Origin: an uncultured Eubacteriales bacterium
GTDB taxonomy: Bacteria > Bacillota > Clostridia > Oscillospirales > Oscillospiraceae
Length of the DNA stretch: 64,000 nucleotides
Direction: 5' to 3'
Assembly: GCA_900545495.1 (NCBI GenBank)
Contig: UQZJ01000008.1
Span: forward strand, 1-64,000
Position 1 is the stretch's first letter. Every line of letters starts with the position of its first letter. A program made the translations under genes and the position numbers. The notes under the pieces are model-generated. The model did no database searches. It worked only from the letters and a program-made list of their open reading frames with translations, and was not told the origin of the DNA. Shown in pieces: positions 36,302 through 44,309 of this stretch.

Positions 36302-36810
36302 TTCTCCCCCTGCTTGCTGTCTTTGATGTAGCGCAGCGCGCAGATGTCGTCGCCCTTGGCGATGGCCTTGGGCAGCTCCAGCCGTGCGTCGAAGCACTTG
36401 CCGATGCCGTGGTCGCCGCACATGGCGATGTCGCAGAGCCGGGCGATCTCCTCATCGGTGCAGCCGGCCTTCTGCCACGCCTTGACCAGCGGGCAGTAGT
36501 GGAAATCCAGATACAGGGTGTCGTCGGTGTTCTTCACCAGATCCATCTCAAAGACCCAGCGGGCCGCCTTGGTGAACAGCGTCTTGCGCAGACCCTTCAG
36601 GCTCTTGGTACCGCCCTTTTTCACAAGGTCGTTACCCTGCGAGATGCCGCAGCGGGAGATGGCTGCCGAGGCAAAATCCCTGGGGTCGAGGCCGCGCTTC
36701 TCCGCCTCGTCCACCAGCAGATACAGCCAGAAGGCACGGTGCTCCAGCAGCTCGCGAATCTTGACCACGAAGGCGTTTTTGATCTTGGGCTCATTGATGA
36801 TTCTTGACAT
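36298..36810 (-). CDS. ATC-hydrolase-like protein (L-2-amino-thiazoline-4-carboxylate hydrolase family)
   Basis: 170 residues, cytosolic. The family-like core is LYLDFHYCPLVKAWQKAGCTDEEIARLCDIAMCGDHGIGK, containing the conserved Cys/His/Asp residues. Named members open a thiazoline ring in cysteine synthesis, but most homologues have no tested activity. The ATG at 36810 follows GAGAGGAAAG. It was the first gene of an operon with the symporter and M20 peptidase that are now broken; it is intact itself. Confidence 0.75.
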   Translation of the reverse strand: MSRIINEPKIKNAFVVKIRELLEHRAFWLYLLVDEAEKRGLDPRDFASAAISRCGISQGNDLVKKGGTKSLKGLRKTLFTKAARWVFEMDLVKNTDDTLYLDFHYCPLVKAWQKAGCTDEEIARLCDIAMCGDHGIGKCFDARLELPKAIAKGDDICALRYIKDSKQGEK

Positions 36811-36894
36811 GATTTTCTTTCCTCTCGTTGTTTCTGTCGTTCTTTTCGGAAAGCGGCATACCATTTGTTTTGCCGCTTTTACACACGAGGACGA

Positions 36895-36923
36895 TTATAC
36901 CATACTTCCGCGGTTTTGTATCT
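36895..36923 (-). promoter_or_regulatory. Promoter of the ATC-hydrolase operon
   Basis: On the minus strand, a perfect TATAAT (36895-36900) has a weak GATACA -35 box (36918-36923) at 17 bp. Confidence 0.5.
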
Positions 36924-36976
36924 ACCTATTTTGACAGGTGTTTTATGGAAGGTACGCCGCTGTGCGGACTGCCTCG

Positions 36977-37014
36977 CACGAAAAAAACACCGCCAAGGGC
37001 GGTGTTTTTTCGTG
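36977..37014. terminator. Terminator after the KDG kinase remnant
   Basis: CACGAAAAAAACACCGCC/GGCGGTGTTTTTTCGTG, a strong symmetric stem with built-in A and T tracts. Confidence 0.88.
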
Positions 37015-37084
37015 AAGGAATAAGCGCAGATGAAATTGATGCGCCTTGTTGCTGTCAGGTGGGGCTGCGCATGGGGAAAGGATT

Positions 37085-37808
37085 TTACCGCTGCACGCGG
37101 CCGGAGCCGTCGCCGCCGCAGAGCTTTTCCACCTCCGCCACGGTGACACGGTTGAAGTCGCCCGCAACGGAGTGCTTCAGCGCCGAGGCCGCCACGGCAA
37201 ACTCAATGGCGTCCTCTTCGTTGGAGATGCACACATCCACGTAGCGGCACAGCTCTGTCATGGCGGTGCGCGCCTGCTCGCGAGTCCACAGCTTGCCGCG
37301 GTAGTTCAGGTCGCAGGAGATCTTAACACCCCGCTTTTTGGCGGCGATGCAGGCCTCCTTGCAGATCTCCACCAGATTCGGTCCCAGAGCCGGGGGTGAT
37401 GCCGGTAAAGTGGAACCAGTCTGCGCCCTCGAAAATGGTGTCCCAGTCGAAATCCGTGGGCTGTGCCTCCTGAATGGGGGAGTGGGCGCGGTCATAGATG
37501 CACACGCTGCCGCGCTGGGAGGCACCCTTTTCCAGATAGTAAATGCCGACGCGGTCGCCGCCGCGCACGATGGAGCCGGTATCCACACCTAAGCCCCGCA
37601 GGGCGTTGACCGCACCCTGTCCGATGGCGTGAGCCGGCAGCTTGGTCACGAACGCCGCATCCATGCCGTAGTTGGCAAGAGACACGGCCACATTGGCCTC
37701 GCCGCCGCCGAAGGTCGCCTGCAGCTGATCGTTCTGGAAAAAGCGGTAGTACCCGTTAGGGGCCAGCCGCAGCATGATCTCACCAAATGTAACGATACGC
37801 TTGCTCAT
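37085..37808 (-). pseudogene. kdgK: 2-keto-3-deoxygluconate kinase, frameshifted and internally deleted
   Basis: The ATG at 37808 gives a normal PfkB-type start (IVTFGEIMLRLAPNGYYRFF, GGGEANVAVSLANYGMDAAF). At 37392-37396 a run of five G (C5 on the coding strand) adds a base after FHFTGITP, and the true continuation [13 protein letters not shown] is in another frame. Later NEEDA jumps directly to [12 protein letters not shown], removing roughly 90-100 residues including the catalytic GxGD motif, then runs to the normal C-terminus [10 protein letters not shown]. The kinase would feed the aldolase upstream in hexuronate breakdown; it is inactive here. Confidence 0.85.
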
Positions 37809-37821
37809 AGTCAGATCCTCC

Positions 37822-38787
37822 TCACTTCCGCAGCAGATGAATGGCAAATCCGCCAAAATCACCGTCGATGTAGATGGCTGTCGTGTTGCCCTTGGCATCC
37901 GTTTTACGAGTCTCGGGCAGACACCGGATACCGGATAGGCTCAGGTGATACACCGCTCTGTCCACGTTGCAGGTGGCAATGGCGATGTGACCCTTTTCGC
38001 CGCGCTCCGGCGTCTTGGCGCATTCCACGGCGTGGAGCGCCTGCACCGAGGAGTTCCCCTCCCGGTAGGTGAAGCCGAATATGGCGCACAGCGTCTGTGC
38101 CAGCTGTGCCGCCTCCTCGTTCTGGCAGTTGATGCCAATGTGGTCCAGCGAGAAGTCCAGCATCGTGTGGACGGCCTGACGGCTCAAGCGGGTGACCTCG
38201 TCCCAGTCCTCCCGCTGCAAAAGCTCGCCCTTGACCATCCAGGTGCCGCCGCAGGCGACGATCTGGTCGAAACTGAGATAGTCCGTCAGATTCTTGGCGT
38301 TCACGCCGCCGGTGGGCATCCATTTCAGCGTTTTGTAGGGGCCTGCCAGCGCCTTGAGCTTGGCAACGCCGCCGTTCTGCTCCGCCGGGAAGAATTTCAC
38401 CACATCCAGACCCAGTGCCATGGCCTGCTCCATCTCGCCGGGCGTGGCCGTGCCGGGGATCATCAGCGCACCCTTGGACAGCCCGTAGGTCACGGTGTCC
38501 GGGTTGAAGCCGGGGCTGACGATAAACTGCGCGCCTGCCGCCAGTGCGCGATCCACCTGCTCGCGGGTCAAAACCGTTCCGGCGCCCACCAGCATTTCCG
38601 GCACCTCACGGCTGATCGTGCGGATAGCCTCCTCACCGGCGGCGGTGCGGAACGTGACCTCTGCTACCGGCAGACCGCCGGCCACCAGCATCTTGGCGAG
38701 AGGGACGGCCTTTTTTGCATCATCAATGGCGACCACCGGCACGATGCCGATGTCGGAGATCTTTTTCAAAACAGGATGCATATCCAT
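37822..38787 (-). CDS. eda: KDPG/KHG aldolase with C-terminal glyoxalase-like domain
   Basis: 321 residues. Residues 1-205 are a class I aldolase barrel: Glu43 and Arg47 in VAEVTFRT, the Schiff-base Lys131 in VVKFFPAE, and the phosphate site PTGGV. Residues ~215-321 form a second domain with VOC/glyoxalase-like pattern (LDHIGINCQNEEAAQLAQTLCAIFGF), an arrangement I recall from Oscillospiraceae. It cleaves 2-keto-3-deoxy-6-phosphogluconate to pyruvate and glyceraldehyde-3-phosphate. It appears intact, though its kinase partner and uxuA are broken. Confidence 0.9.
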   Translation of the reverse strand: MDMHPVLKKISDIGIVPVVAIDDAKKAVPLAKMLVAGGLPVAEVTFRTAAGEEAIRTISREVPEMLVGAGTVLTREQVDRALAAGAQFIVSPGFNPDTVTYGLSKGALMIPGTATPGEMEQAMALGLDVVKFFPAEQNGGVAKLKALAGPYKTLKWMPTGGVNAKNLTDYLSFDQIVACGGTWMVKGELLQREDWDEVTRLSRQAVHTMLDFSLDHIGINCQNEEAAQLAQTLCAIFGFTYREGNSSVQALHAVECAKTPERGEKGHIAIATCNVDRAVYHLSLSGIRCLPETRKTDAKGNTTAIYIDGDFGGFAIHLLRK

Positions 38788-38832
38788 ATCATCCTCTTTA
38801 CTGTACTGTGTAGTATCCGCAGGATGCTGGCT

Positions 38833-39270
38833 TCAGGGCTGCTTGCGGTCCTTGCCCAGAGCCTCCCACAGACAGGAGAGGTACACCGCGCCCAAGGCAC
38901 GGTCGTACAGACCGTGGCCGGCCCGGCCCTGCTCATCCCAGATCATGCGCCCGTGGTCGGGACGGATATATCCGTCAAAGCCCACCTCGTAAAACGCCTT
39001 CATGATCTCGTACAGATCCAGACTGCCGTCTGCGGAGAAATGCGCCGCCTCCTCAAACTGTCCGGGTCCGGTGAACTTGATGTTGCGCACATGGGCGAAG
39101 TGGATGCGGCCCTGTGCGCCGAACTCCCGTACCATAGCGGGGATATCATTGCGGGGATCGGAACCCATGGAGCCGGAGCACATGGTCAGGCCATTGCAGG
39201 GGCTGTCCACCAGAGAGAGGATCCGCCGCACGTTTTCTGCATTGTTGCAGATCCGAGGCAGACCGAAGAT
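38833..39270 (-). pseudogene. uxuA: Mannonate dehydratase, 5'-truncated remnant
   Basis: Only the C-terminal ~145 residues remain: [78 protein letters not shown]. These carry metal-binding Cys, His and Asp positions of UxuA. Homology stops abruptly near 39270, 27 bases before the stop of the DUF4367 gene, so roughly 200 N-terminal residues are lost. No start codon with a ribosome site remains. It marks the edge between GC-rich core and AT-richer accessory DNA. Confidence 0.88.
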
Positions 39271-39296
39271 ACCGCGCTTCGTGCAACCATGAATAT

Positions 39297-40046
39297 TTAC
39301 TTTATTGTCGTGCTTTCGGCTACCTTCAACAGGGTATCACGATTCATATTTTTTCCTATAGCTGAAAACAACCATGCACTTTTTTCGCTGTATTGCCATC
39401 TGACTTGGATGATATTGTTTTTTTCGATCAGCAGCGCATTTCCTCCATGAAGCTGCACGGAAAGCGCCTGCGTATCTTCTGTATCAACACTAACACCACC
39501 AGCGGTCAAATCATTCCCAAAAATACTGATAGAAGCGCCTGTCTCATCATTTTTATAATTCGCCCAGACAGTCGATTGATTTTCGCCCGCATCTATCAGC
39601 GCAAACCCCTCTGGCAGCCAGCCAACAGAGAACTGCGGCACAGTATGCGCCTGATGGGCTGGATCGATCTGTTCTGGTGGCAGCCGGATCTCTGTCCGAT
39701 CATCGAACGTCTCTATGATGAAATTCAACGTTCTTACGCGGAAATCCTCTGATGCCGCAAAAACTGTCGTAAATGTCAGCATTCCCACCAGCGCTATGAT
39801 GGCCACCTTGGGCGCCGCCTTGGAAAGCGCACGGCCAAATCGCCGCACATCCTTCTGGGCTGTTTTTCGCGCAATAGTTCTCAGACATCGCCGGTGTACT
39901 TCTTCGGGAATGACCATCTCGCCGCTGTCACAGAGCCGTTGATTTTCTTCCAGTGCCTTTCTTCCTTCTGCTTCGGCCACTTCATTCATGAGCAGTGCAA
40001 ACAGCGCGTCTTCGTACCGCTCCATGAGCATTTCTCGTCTTGTCAT
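39297..40046 (-). CDS. DUF4367-type membrane protein, probable anti-sigma factor (cassette A)
   Basis: 249 residues. A charged cytosolic N-terminus (~1-75) contains a possible zinc-less anti-sigma helix. One transmembrane helix ([19 protein letters not shown]) follows, then an extracellular domain with the DUF4367-like pattern ([47 protein letters not shown]). The ATG at 40046 overlaps the sigma factor stop (ATGA), so the two are coupled. It should hold the sigma factor inactive until an envelope signal arrives. Confidence 0.82.
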   Translation of the reverse strand: MTRREMLMERYEDALFALLMNEVAEAEGRKALEENQRLCDSGEMVIPEEVHRRCLRTIARKTAQKDVRRFGRALSKAAPKVAIIALVGMLTFTTVFAASEDFRVRTLNFIIETFDDRTEIRLPPEQIDPAHQAHTVPQFSVGWLPEGFALIDAGENQSTVWANYKNDETGASISIFGNDLTAGGVSVDTEDTQALSVQLHGGNALLIEKNNIIQVRWQYSEKSAWLFSAIGKNMNRDTLLKVAESTTIK

Positions 40047-40603
40047 ATCCACTCGACCTCCTTATCTAACATGATCTTCAGCGCATTCCTGCGAGCCCGC
40101 GTCAGCTTCATACGAACACTGTTAGACTTGCACCCTGCCAACTCTGCCAACTCACCGTCCGACAGCCCCAGCAGATATTTCCCTTCCAACAGCATCCGGT
40201 CATCTTCGGGTATGTTCAACCATGTTGCCGCGAGCTTCTGTTGACGTTCCCGTAAGATCAGCAGATCATCCAGTGATAACTGCGGATCGATCGTTTCGGA
40301 CTCATCGTCAATATCTGTTTCTGCAAGCTTTATTCTGCCCGCTTTGCGCAGATGATTGATGGCGGTGTTTCTGACAGTAGAGACAATGTACGCAACTAGC
40401 GTGCAACGCTCTAACTGCCGCAGCACGGAAGTTTTTCTGATAAGTCGCTCCAAACTGTCCTGCACGATCTCCTCTGCATCGTGATGCGAGGAAGTAAATT
40501 TCCATGCTGTGCTGAAAAGCAGCTTTTCATATTCCAAATAGAGCTGCACGATAAAATTTCGATCCTGCGGATCATCCAGCGTAGATATAATAACTGGCAG
40601 CAT
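40043..40603 (-). CDS. ECF-type RNA polymerase sigma factor (cassette A)
   Basis: 186 residues. Region 2 is ENIVQLYLEYEKLLFS-like (NFIVQLYLEYEKLLFSTAWK, SHHDAEEIVQDSLERLIRK) and region 4 is EDDRMLLEGKYLLGLSDGELAELAGCKSNSVRMKLTRARRN. There is no region 1.1 or 3. Such factors recruit polymerase to an envelope-stress regulon. The downstream genes on the same strand (40919-42025) lie upstream in transcription and are not in this unit. Confidence 0.88.
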   Translation of the reverse strand: MLPVIISTLDDPQDRNFIVQLYLEYEKLLFSTAWKFTSSHHDAEEIVQDSLERLIRKTSVLRQLERCTLVAYIVSTVRNTAINHLRKAGRIKLAETDIDDESETIDPQLSLDDLLILRERQQKLAATWLNIPEDDRMLLEGKYLLGLSDGELAELAGCKSNSVRMKLTRARRNALKIMLDKEVEWI

Positions 40604-40641
40604 ATGACCATCTCTCTTTCTTCTCGTTTAATAATAAACGC

Positions 40642-40663
40642 TTGTTGCGCAAGAATGCAACAA
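40642..40663. promoter_or_regulatory. Inverted repeat upstream of sigma cassette A
   Basis: TTGTTGC-N8-GCAACAA, 39 bases before the sigma start codon; a possible operator. Confidence 0.4.
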
Positions 40664-40750
40664 CTTAGTCCACGAGAAGAATATCTCCAAGAAGGGTTTC
40701 AGAATTGAGCGTGTAAGAATCATCTCCAGCCTGTCAAAAAAGGTGATACG

Positions 40751-40795
40751 CGAGCAAGAAGGCGAGGATGTCTATCCTCGCCTTCTTGTGTTATG
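40751..40795. terminator. Strong hairpin, possible terminator
   Basis: GCAAGAAGGCGAGGAT/ATCCTCGCCTTCTTG with a short loop. It lies downstream of the Ig-like gene. The trailing T run is poor on both strands, so termination is uncertain. Confidence 0.55.
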
Positions 40796-40918
40796 TATTG
40801 TCGCGGATCGCGCTTTCCTGCGCGGTCTCACAAACGCCCTGCGGGCTGTGCCCGTTGGCCTCTATAGGTTTGCTGCTTGCGTGCAGCATCCATGTGGCCG
40901 TAAATACGAGGGCGAAGA

Positions 40919-41368
40919 TCAAGGGACAGAAAAGGGAGAGGCAATCCAATAGTCTCCACCTCTACCGGTCTTTATAGGCGTAACAAGTCGGTATTCTCCT
41001 CCGGGAATGGACTTTTCTCCGCTACGCCAAAAGGCGTTAAAATACTCCGTGCCGCCGGGTTCCAGCTTTAGCGCAACCTGGCTCTCCCCCGAATTGTCTG
41101 CCTTGACATTATACCAGTCGCCGTTTTTCTGATATTGAAGCGCAAAGCGGTTTGTGCAGAAGGCGGACTCGGAACCGTTGTTTACGATACGATAGACGCC
41201 TCGGGTTTTATCAACCTGATCAAAGCTTATCGACACAGGGGCATCGGCACGGATGTCGTAGGTGTTGGGGTCATTGGTAACAAGCCAAGGACGGTCGGCG
41301 AGAAGATAGACCATTACGGCGGCGACCACGGCGGCCAGAGGGAGTATGATAGCGAGGCGCTTTTTCAT
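40919..41368 (-). CDS. Exported Ig-like domain protein
   Basis: 149 residues. An N-terminal signal anchor (KKRLAIILPLAAVVAAVMVYLLA) is followed by an extracellular beta-sandwich-like domain (ISFDQVDKTRGVYRIVNNGSESAFCTNRFALQYQKNGDWYNV) resembling the bacterial immunoglobulin-like domains of unknown role seen in Clostridia. The ATG at 41368 follows AAAGGAGAG. It lies 63 bases after the lipoprotein gene on the same strand, so both are probably one transcript. Confidence 0.72.
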   Translation of the reverse strand: MKKRLAIILPLAAVVAAVMVYLLADRPWLVTNDPNTYDIRADAPVSISFDQVDKTRGVYRIVNNGSESAFCTNRFALQYQKNGDWYNVKADNSGESQVALKLEPGGTEYFNAFWRSGEKSIPGGEYRLVTPIKTGRGGDYWIASPFSVP

Positions 41369-41431
41369 GTTTGCTCTCCTTTATAACATCATCTTATGGT
41401 TATCGTTCCGGCGGCCAAAGCCGTTGCCTCC

Positions 41432-42025
41432 TTAGCCTTCTCCAGTATTTGGGTGGAGGTATATCGAGCCTAATGAGCCCACCCTGTACTTTTCAAAAAC
41501 AGATGTTGCCCAATCGTCCGTATCAAGCCATTTACGCAGCATCTCGTCTGTTTTCTGACTGAGATTTTCGCCGTTTTCGCGAAAAGCGAAATTGTAGTAT
41601 ACATCGTTGAGACAAAATACATAGGCGCCAAGATCCGTCGCAAGCGTTGTAATACTGCCGTCCGCATACTCAAAGTGCAGTGTGGCATCCGGATTAAAGG
41701 TCTTCGGCGTATAGGGAATGACCATTGCGCTGGCGAATTGCTCTCCTATTTCCAAAAGACAGGCTGTGTCATCCACAGAATAGAGATATGAATCATAAAA
41801 TTGAATTTCGATCTTCACCAGCTCGTCTGCTGGCTTTAGCTCTTTATTGAAGACGACATCCGGCGCATCGAACTTACCCAATGCGCGCTTGGGCTCCTCT
41901 GCCGCCACGTTCGCGTTGCTTTCGTCCTGAACCACATCTTCTGCCGCCCCTTGAGCCGCACATCCGATCAAAAGGAGCAGTGCAGCAAATACCGGCAGTA
42001 TTCGCAGCTTTTTAATGACAAACAC
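41432..42025 (-). CDS. Putative lipoprotein of unknown function
   Basis: About 197 residues. KKLRILPVFAALLLLIGCAA is a clear lipoprotein signal with the Cys in LIGC. The mature part is acidic with no family I recognise; a central segment (HFEYADGSITTLATDLGAYVFCLNDVYYNFAF) looks like a beta-rich substrate or sensor fold. The start is uncertain. The best ribosome site, GGAGGT, stands seven bases before an ATT codon at 42016; GTG at 42025 lies too close and a GTG at 42052 lacks a site. Coordinates use 42025. Confidence 0.65.
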   Translation of the reverse strand: MFVIKKLRILPVFAALLLLIGCAAQGAAEDVVQDESNANVAAEEPKRALGKFDAPDVVFNKELKPADELVKIEIQFYDSYLYSVDDTACLLEIGEQFASAMVIPYTPKTFNPDATLHFEYADGSITTLATDLGAYVFCLNDVYYNFAFRENGENLSQKTDEMLRKWLDTDDWATSVFEKYRVGSLGSIYLHPNTGEG

Positions 42026-42688
42026 CTCCGTCTCAGAAAACTGATCGTACACCTATTGCCAGCTGACCGCTCTCTGCATAAATGCCTTCTGTTATGCACA
42101 CAGAATTCACACAGCATCTGATAAAATTGTCAAGTAGTACGGGTGCAAAACAGTCCTGGCAGCACCAATTACAACCTGACGATGCTAAGCATTTCTCATT
42201 CTACATCAAAAGACAATTTGCCCGTTAAAAATGCAACATAAAATTCCCTCGACTTACAAAAAATCGTATGCGTCCTTTTCTCCCTGGTCCAGCAAATGAT
42301 GCAGCATCTCTTGACAACTGCGCCGTCTCTGCTGAACTGCATTGAGCCTGGATGCGCTTCTTTTGTTGGGTTAGTAATGAGGACGAGCGTTCCAGATAGC
42401 CATGCCGCTCCGGTTTTTCCACCGTCCACTTAATGACCCCGCGAAGATCGATACAGATTTACCGCGATGGCTTTGATGCAAGGGGCACGTCTTTCTGCCA
42501 CTTTTGCGTGTGCTCAACCTACCGTTCATTCATAGGGGAAGTCCGGTTGGTACAGACCAAAAGTAACAGCCGCGCTTGCAGGATTGACAGCCGCATGAAA
42601 GTATTTTAATATGTTTTTCAATGTGTAACACCTGCTGTTGATAGCATGACCAACATGCTTTTTGAAAACAGAAAACGGAGGCAGTGCT
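42026..42688. other. ~650-bp region without an intact gene
   Basis: AT-rich and multiply interrupted. On the minus strand between 42,430 and 42,240 two frames read in turn as RHGYLERSSSLLTQQKKRIQ and then MLHHLLDQ-like sequence, suggesting a frameshifted relic of a small helical protein I cannot name. The right end holds the promoter of sigma cassette B. Confidence 0.5.
42624..42629 (+). promoter_or_regulatory. Candidate ECF -35 element, cassette B
   Basis: TGTAAC, 60 bases before the proposed start of the sigma gene. The same hexamer occurs upstream of sigma cassette C (60449-60454). ECF factors commonly recognise AAC-containing -35 boxes and autoregulate. Confidence 0.4.
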
Positions 42689-43210
42689 TTGTTGATTTAC
42701 TTATCCGCTCTGGAAACAGACAATGAAAGGCGTGAATTTATGGTACTCTATAGCGAGTACCACGAGGTTATGCTACGCGTCGCAAAAAAATATTTCCCAT
42801 CTGATCAGATGATGCTTGAGGACGCGGTACAGAACGCTTGGATGAAGGTCATAAAAAATTTTCAAAGGATACTTGATGTCCCGTGTAAGAAAAGAGGTGC
42901 CTACTGCGTTATTATTGTTAGAAACGAATGCATTTCCCTTCTACGAAAAGCGAAAAACGACCTTTCCTTTGATGATTTAGAGCCGATTTGGGCGGAAGAT
43001 CAGGCCGAGGGACACGCCGATGCAATTATTGAGGTGATCCATCGTTTGCCAGAGACATATCGTACCGTTTTAGAAATGCGATTTGTAGAAGAATGCAGTA
43101 CGCGGGAGATTGCTCAAAAGCTGAACATTCCGGAGGCCACCGTCAACACCCGCGTTTTTCGTGGGCGTAGCCTTTTGCTTGAGCGCCTGAGAGAGGAGGA
43201 GTTGATTTGA
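42689..43210 (+). CDS. ECF-type RNA polymerase sigma factor (cassette B)
   Basis: 173 residues from a TTG at 42689, seven bases after a perfect GGAGG; the longer TTG start at 42662 would place that site inside the gene. Region 2 has LYSEYHEVMLRVAKKYFP and LEDAVQNAWMKVIKNF. Region 4 has LPETYRTVLEMRFVEECSTREIAQKLNIPEATVNTRVFRGR. Codon use is AT-richer than in the core genes. The stop overlaps the anti-sigma start (TTGA). Confidence 0.88.
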   Translation: MLIYLSALETDNERREFMVLYSEYHEVMLRVAKKYFPSDQMMLEDAVQNAWMKVIKNFQRILDVPCKKRGAYCVIIVRNECISLLRKAKNDLSFDDLEPIWAEDQAEGHADAIIEVIHRLPETYRTVLEMRFVEECSTREIAQKLNIPEATVNTRVFRGRSLLLERLREEELI

Positions 43211-43926
43211 CAGAACACAAAGAGAATGAACTGCTTCGCGATATCCTTCTGGATGCCGCCGCAGAAGAATTTGCCGAAGAATTTGCCGGAACAGCACATG
43301 TGGAAACGTCGCCCAAGTTTCAGAAATCCATGCATTCTTTATTGGCCAACCCCAACGGTTGGGCCAAGCGCAGACAGCGGCCGCTCTGGAAAAGGGTTGC
43401 CAGAACAGCGGCAGTACTTTTGCTGGCATGCATTTTAAGCCTTGGTGTGCTGATGATGGTCAGCCCTAAGGTCTATGCAACGGTTGCAAATTGGATCGCC
43501 GTGCGGTATGAAAACGCTATGTCCTATCATTTCGGCGGTAAGCCAAAAGAAACTCAAACGCGGAGGTATGAGATCACATATTTCCCGGACGGATACGAAA
43601 CAAGTGGTCAATTCCTGATACAGCCGGACAAATTTTCCAACGCAACTGCGATTACGTACAGCGGGCCAAATCACCACGAGCTTTACTTTGAATATTTCCC
43701 AATGGAGAGCAGCACCGCAAAGATGTGTTACACAGAGGATATGGCCGTAACAGATATTGTGGTCAATGGGCAACCGGGACAACTGTATATTTCGCAGGAT
43801 GAGTCCGAGAGCAGCGCGGTTGTCTGGATGAACGAGCGCGATAATATGTGCTTTATGATAGACGCGTTTTTGGACGGAGACGAATTGTTACATATTGCCG
43901 AAAGCGTGGTCGAAATTTTGTCGTAA
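43207..43926 (+). CDS. DUF4367-type anti-sigma-like membrane protein (cassette B)
   Basis: 239 residues. A cytosolic N-terminus (~1-60) is followed by one transmembrane helix (TAAVLLLACILSLGVLMMV) and an extracellular DUF4367-like domain (YEITYFPDGYETSGQFL, AVTDIVVNGQPGQLYISQDE, SAVVWMNERDNMCFMIDAFL). The start is a TTG overlapping the sigma stop, behind GAGGAGGAG. It is the expected membrane tether of the sigma factor, with the outside domain as sensor. Confidence 0.82.
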   Translation: MTEHKENELLRDILLDAAAEEFAEEFAGTAHVETSPKFQKSMHSLLANPNGWAKRRQRPLWKRVARTAAVLLLACILSLGVLMMVSPKVYATVANWIAVRYENAMSYHFGGKPKETQTRRYEITYFPDGYETSGQFLIQPDKFSNATAITYSGPNHHELYFEYFPMESSTAKMCYTEDMAVTDIVVNGQPGQLYISQDESESSAVVWMNERDNMCFMIDAFLDGDELLHIAESVVEILS

Positions 43927-43955
43927 TTGTAAAATTTTCAGAATCAGAAAGAAAG

Positions 43956-44018
43956 CACCTCCTTCATGCGTTATATAGTTGAGGTTCTCAGTACCTCACT
44001 ATTCGCAGGAAGGAGGTG
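43956..44018 (+). promoter_or_regulatory. Hairpin that encloses the ribosome site of the secreted peptide gene
   Basis: CACCTCCTTC (43956-43965) pairs with GAAGGAGGTG (44009-44018), which contains the AGGAGG ribosome site. Between them a second stem forms (TGAGGT/ACCTCA). T6 follows, so the structure can act as a terminator or as a ribosome-site lock. Confidence 0.65.
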
Positions 44019-44234
44019 TTTTTTATAAAGCGATTAGGTTGTGGGCTGTTAGTTGTACTACTGATCGTATCTCTTTCTGTGCCAGCGTATGCGGATGCGC
44101 GTCTTGCTAGCCAGATTTACGAGAGTGGCTACCGTTATGCGGCATATGATTTTAAAACACGGAATTCCACGTCTGGCACCCTGAATTACATCTGGAGTCC
44201 TGACAGCAACGGCACATACACAAGTGCAACGTAA
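44016..44234 (+). CDS. Small secreted peptide
   Basis: About 70 residues. IKRLGCGLLVVLLIVSLSVPAYA is a textbook signal peptide with an Ala-x-Ala cleavage site, leaving a mature peptide of ~46 residues rich in Tyr, Ser, Thr and Asn (IYESGYRYAAYDFKTRNSTS). It has no cysteines. The start is uncertain: the GTG at 44016 lies inside the AGGAGG site, while an ATA at 44025 stands at normal spacing. It lies between an ECF cassette and an ABC transporter, consistent with a signalling or antimicrobial peptide, but no family is recognised. Confidence 0.6.
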   Translation: MFFIKRLGCGLLVVLLIVSLSVPAYADARLASQIYESGYRYAAYDFKTRNSTSGTLNYIWSPDSNGTYTSAT

Positions 44235-44309
44235 GCTTGTCCCGCTGTGAACGATATCCAAACGACACGGGGGTCACCATTTGGTGATCCCCCGCCACAG
44301 GAGATTACC

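Larger units (their letters stand above)
40604..40918. other. 315-bp intergenic region
   Basis: No gene is supported. It holds an inverted repeat near the sigma gene start and a strong hairpin at 40751-40795. A short open frame across the hairpin has no ribosome site or family resemblance. Confidence 0.6.

Noticed and set aside
40743..40952. A 69-residue frame after the Ig-like gene
   Set aside because: It covers the strong hairpin, has no ribosome site and no family resemblance.
44016..44234. Lactococcin-972-type bacteriocin
   Set aside because: Secreted size and Tyr/Ser richness are similar, but the characteristic Gly/Trp/His spacing is absent, so only a neutral call is made.
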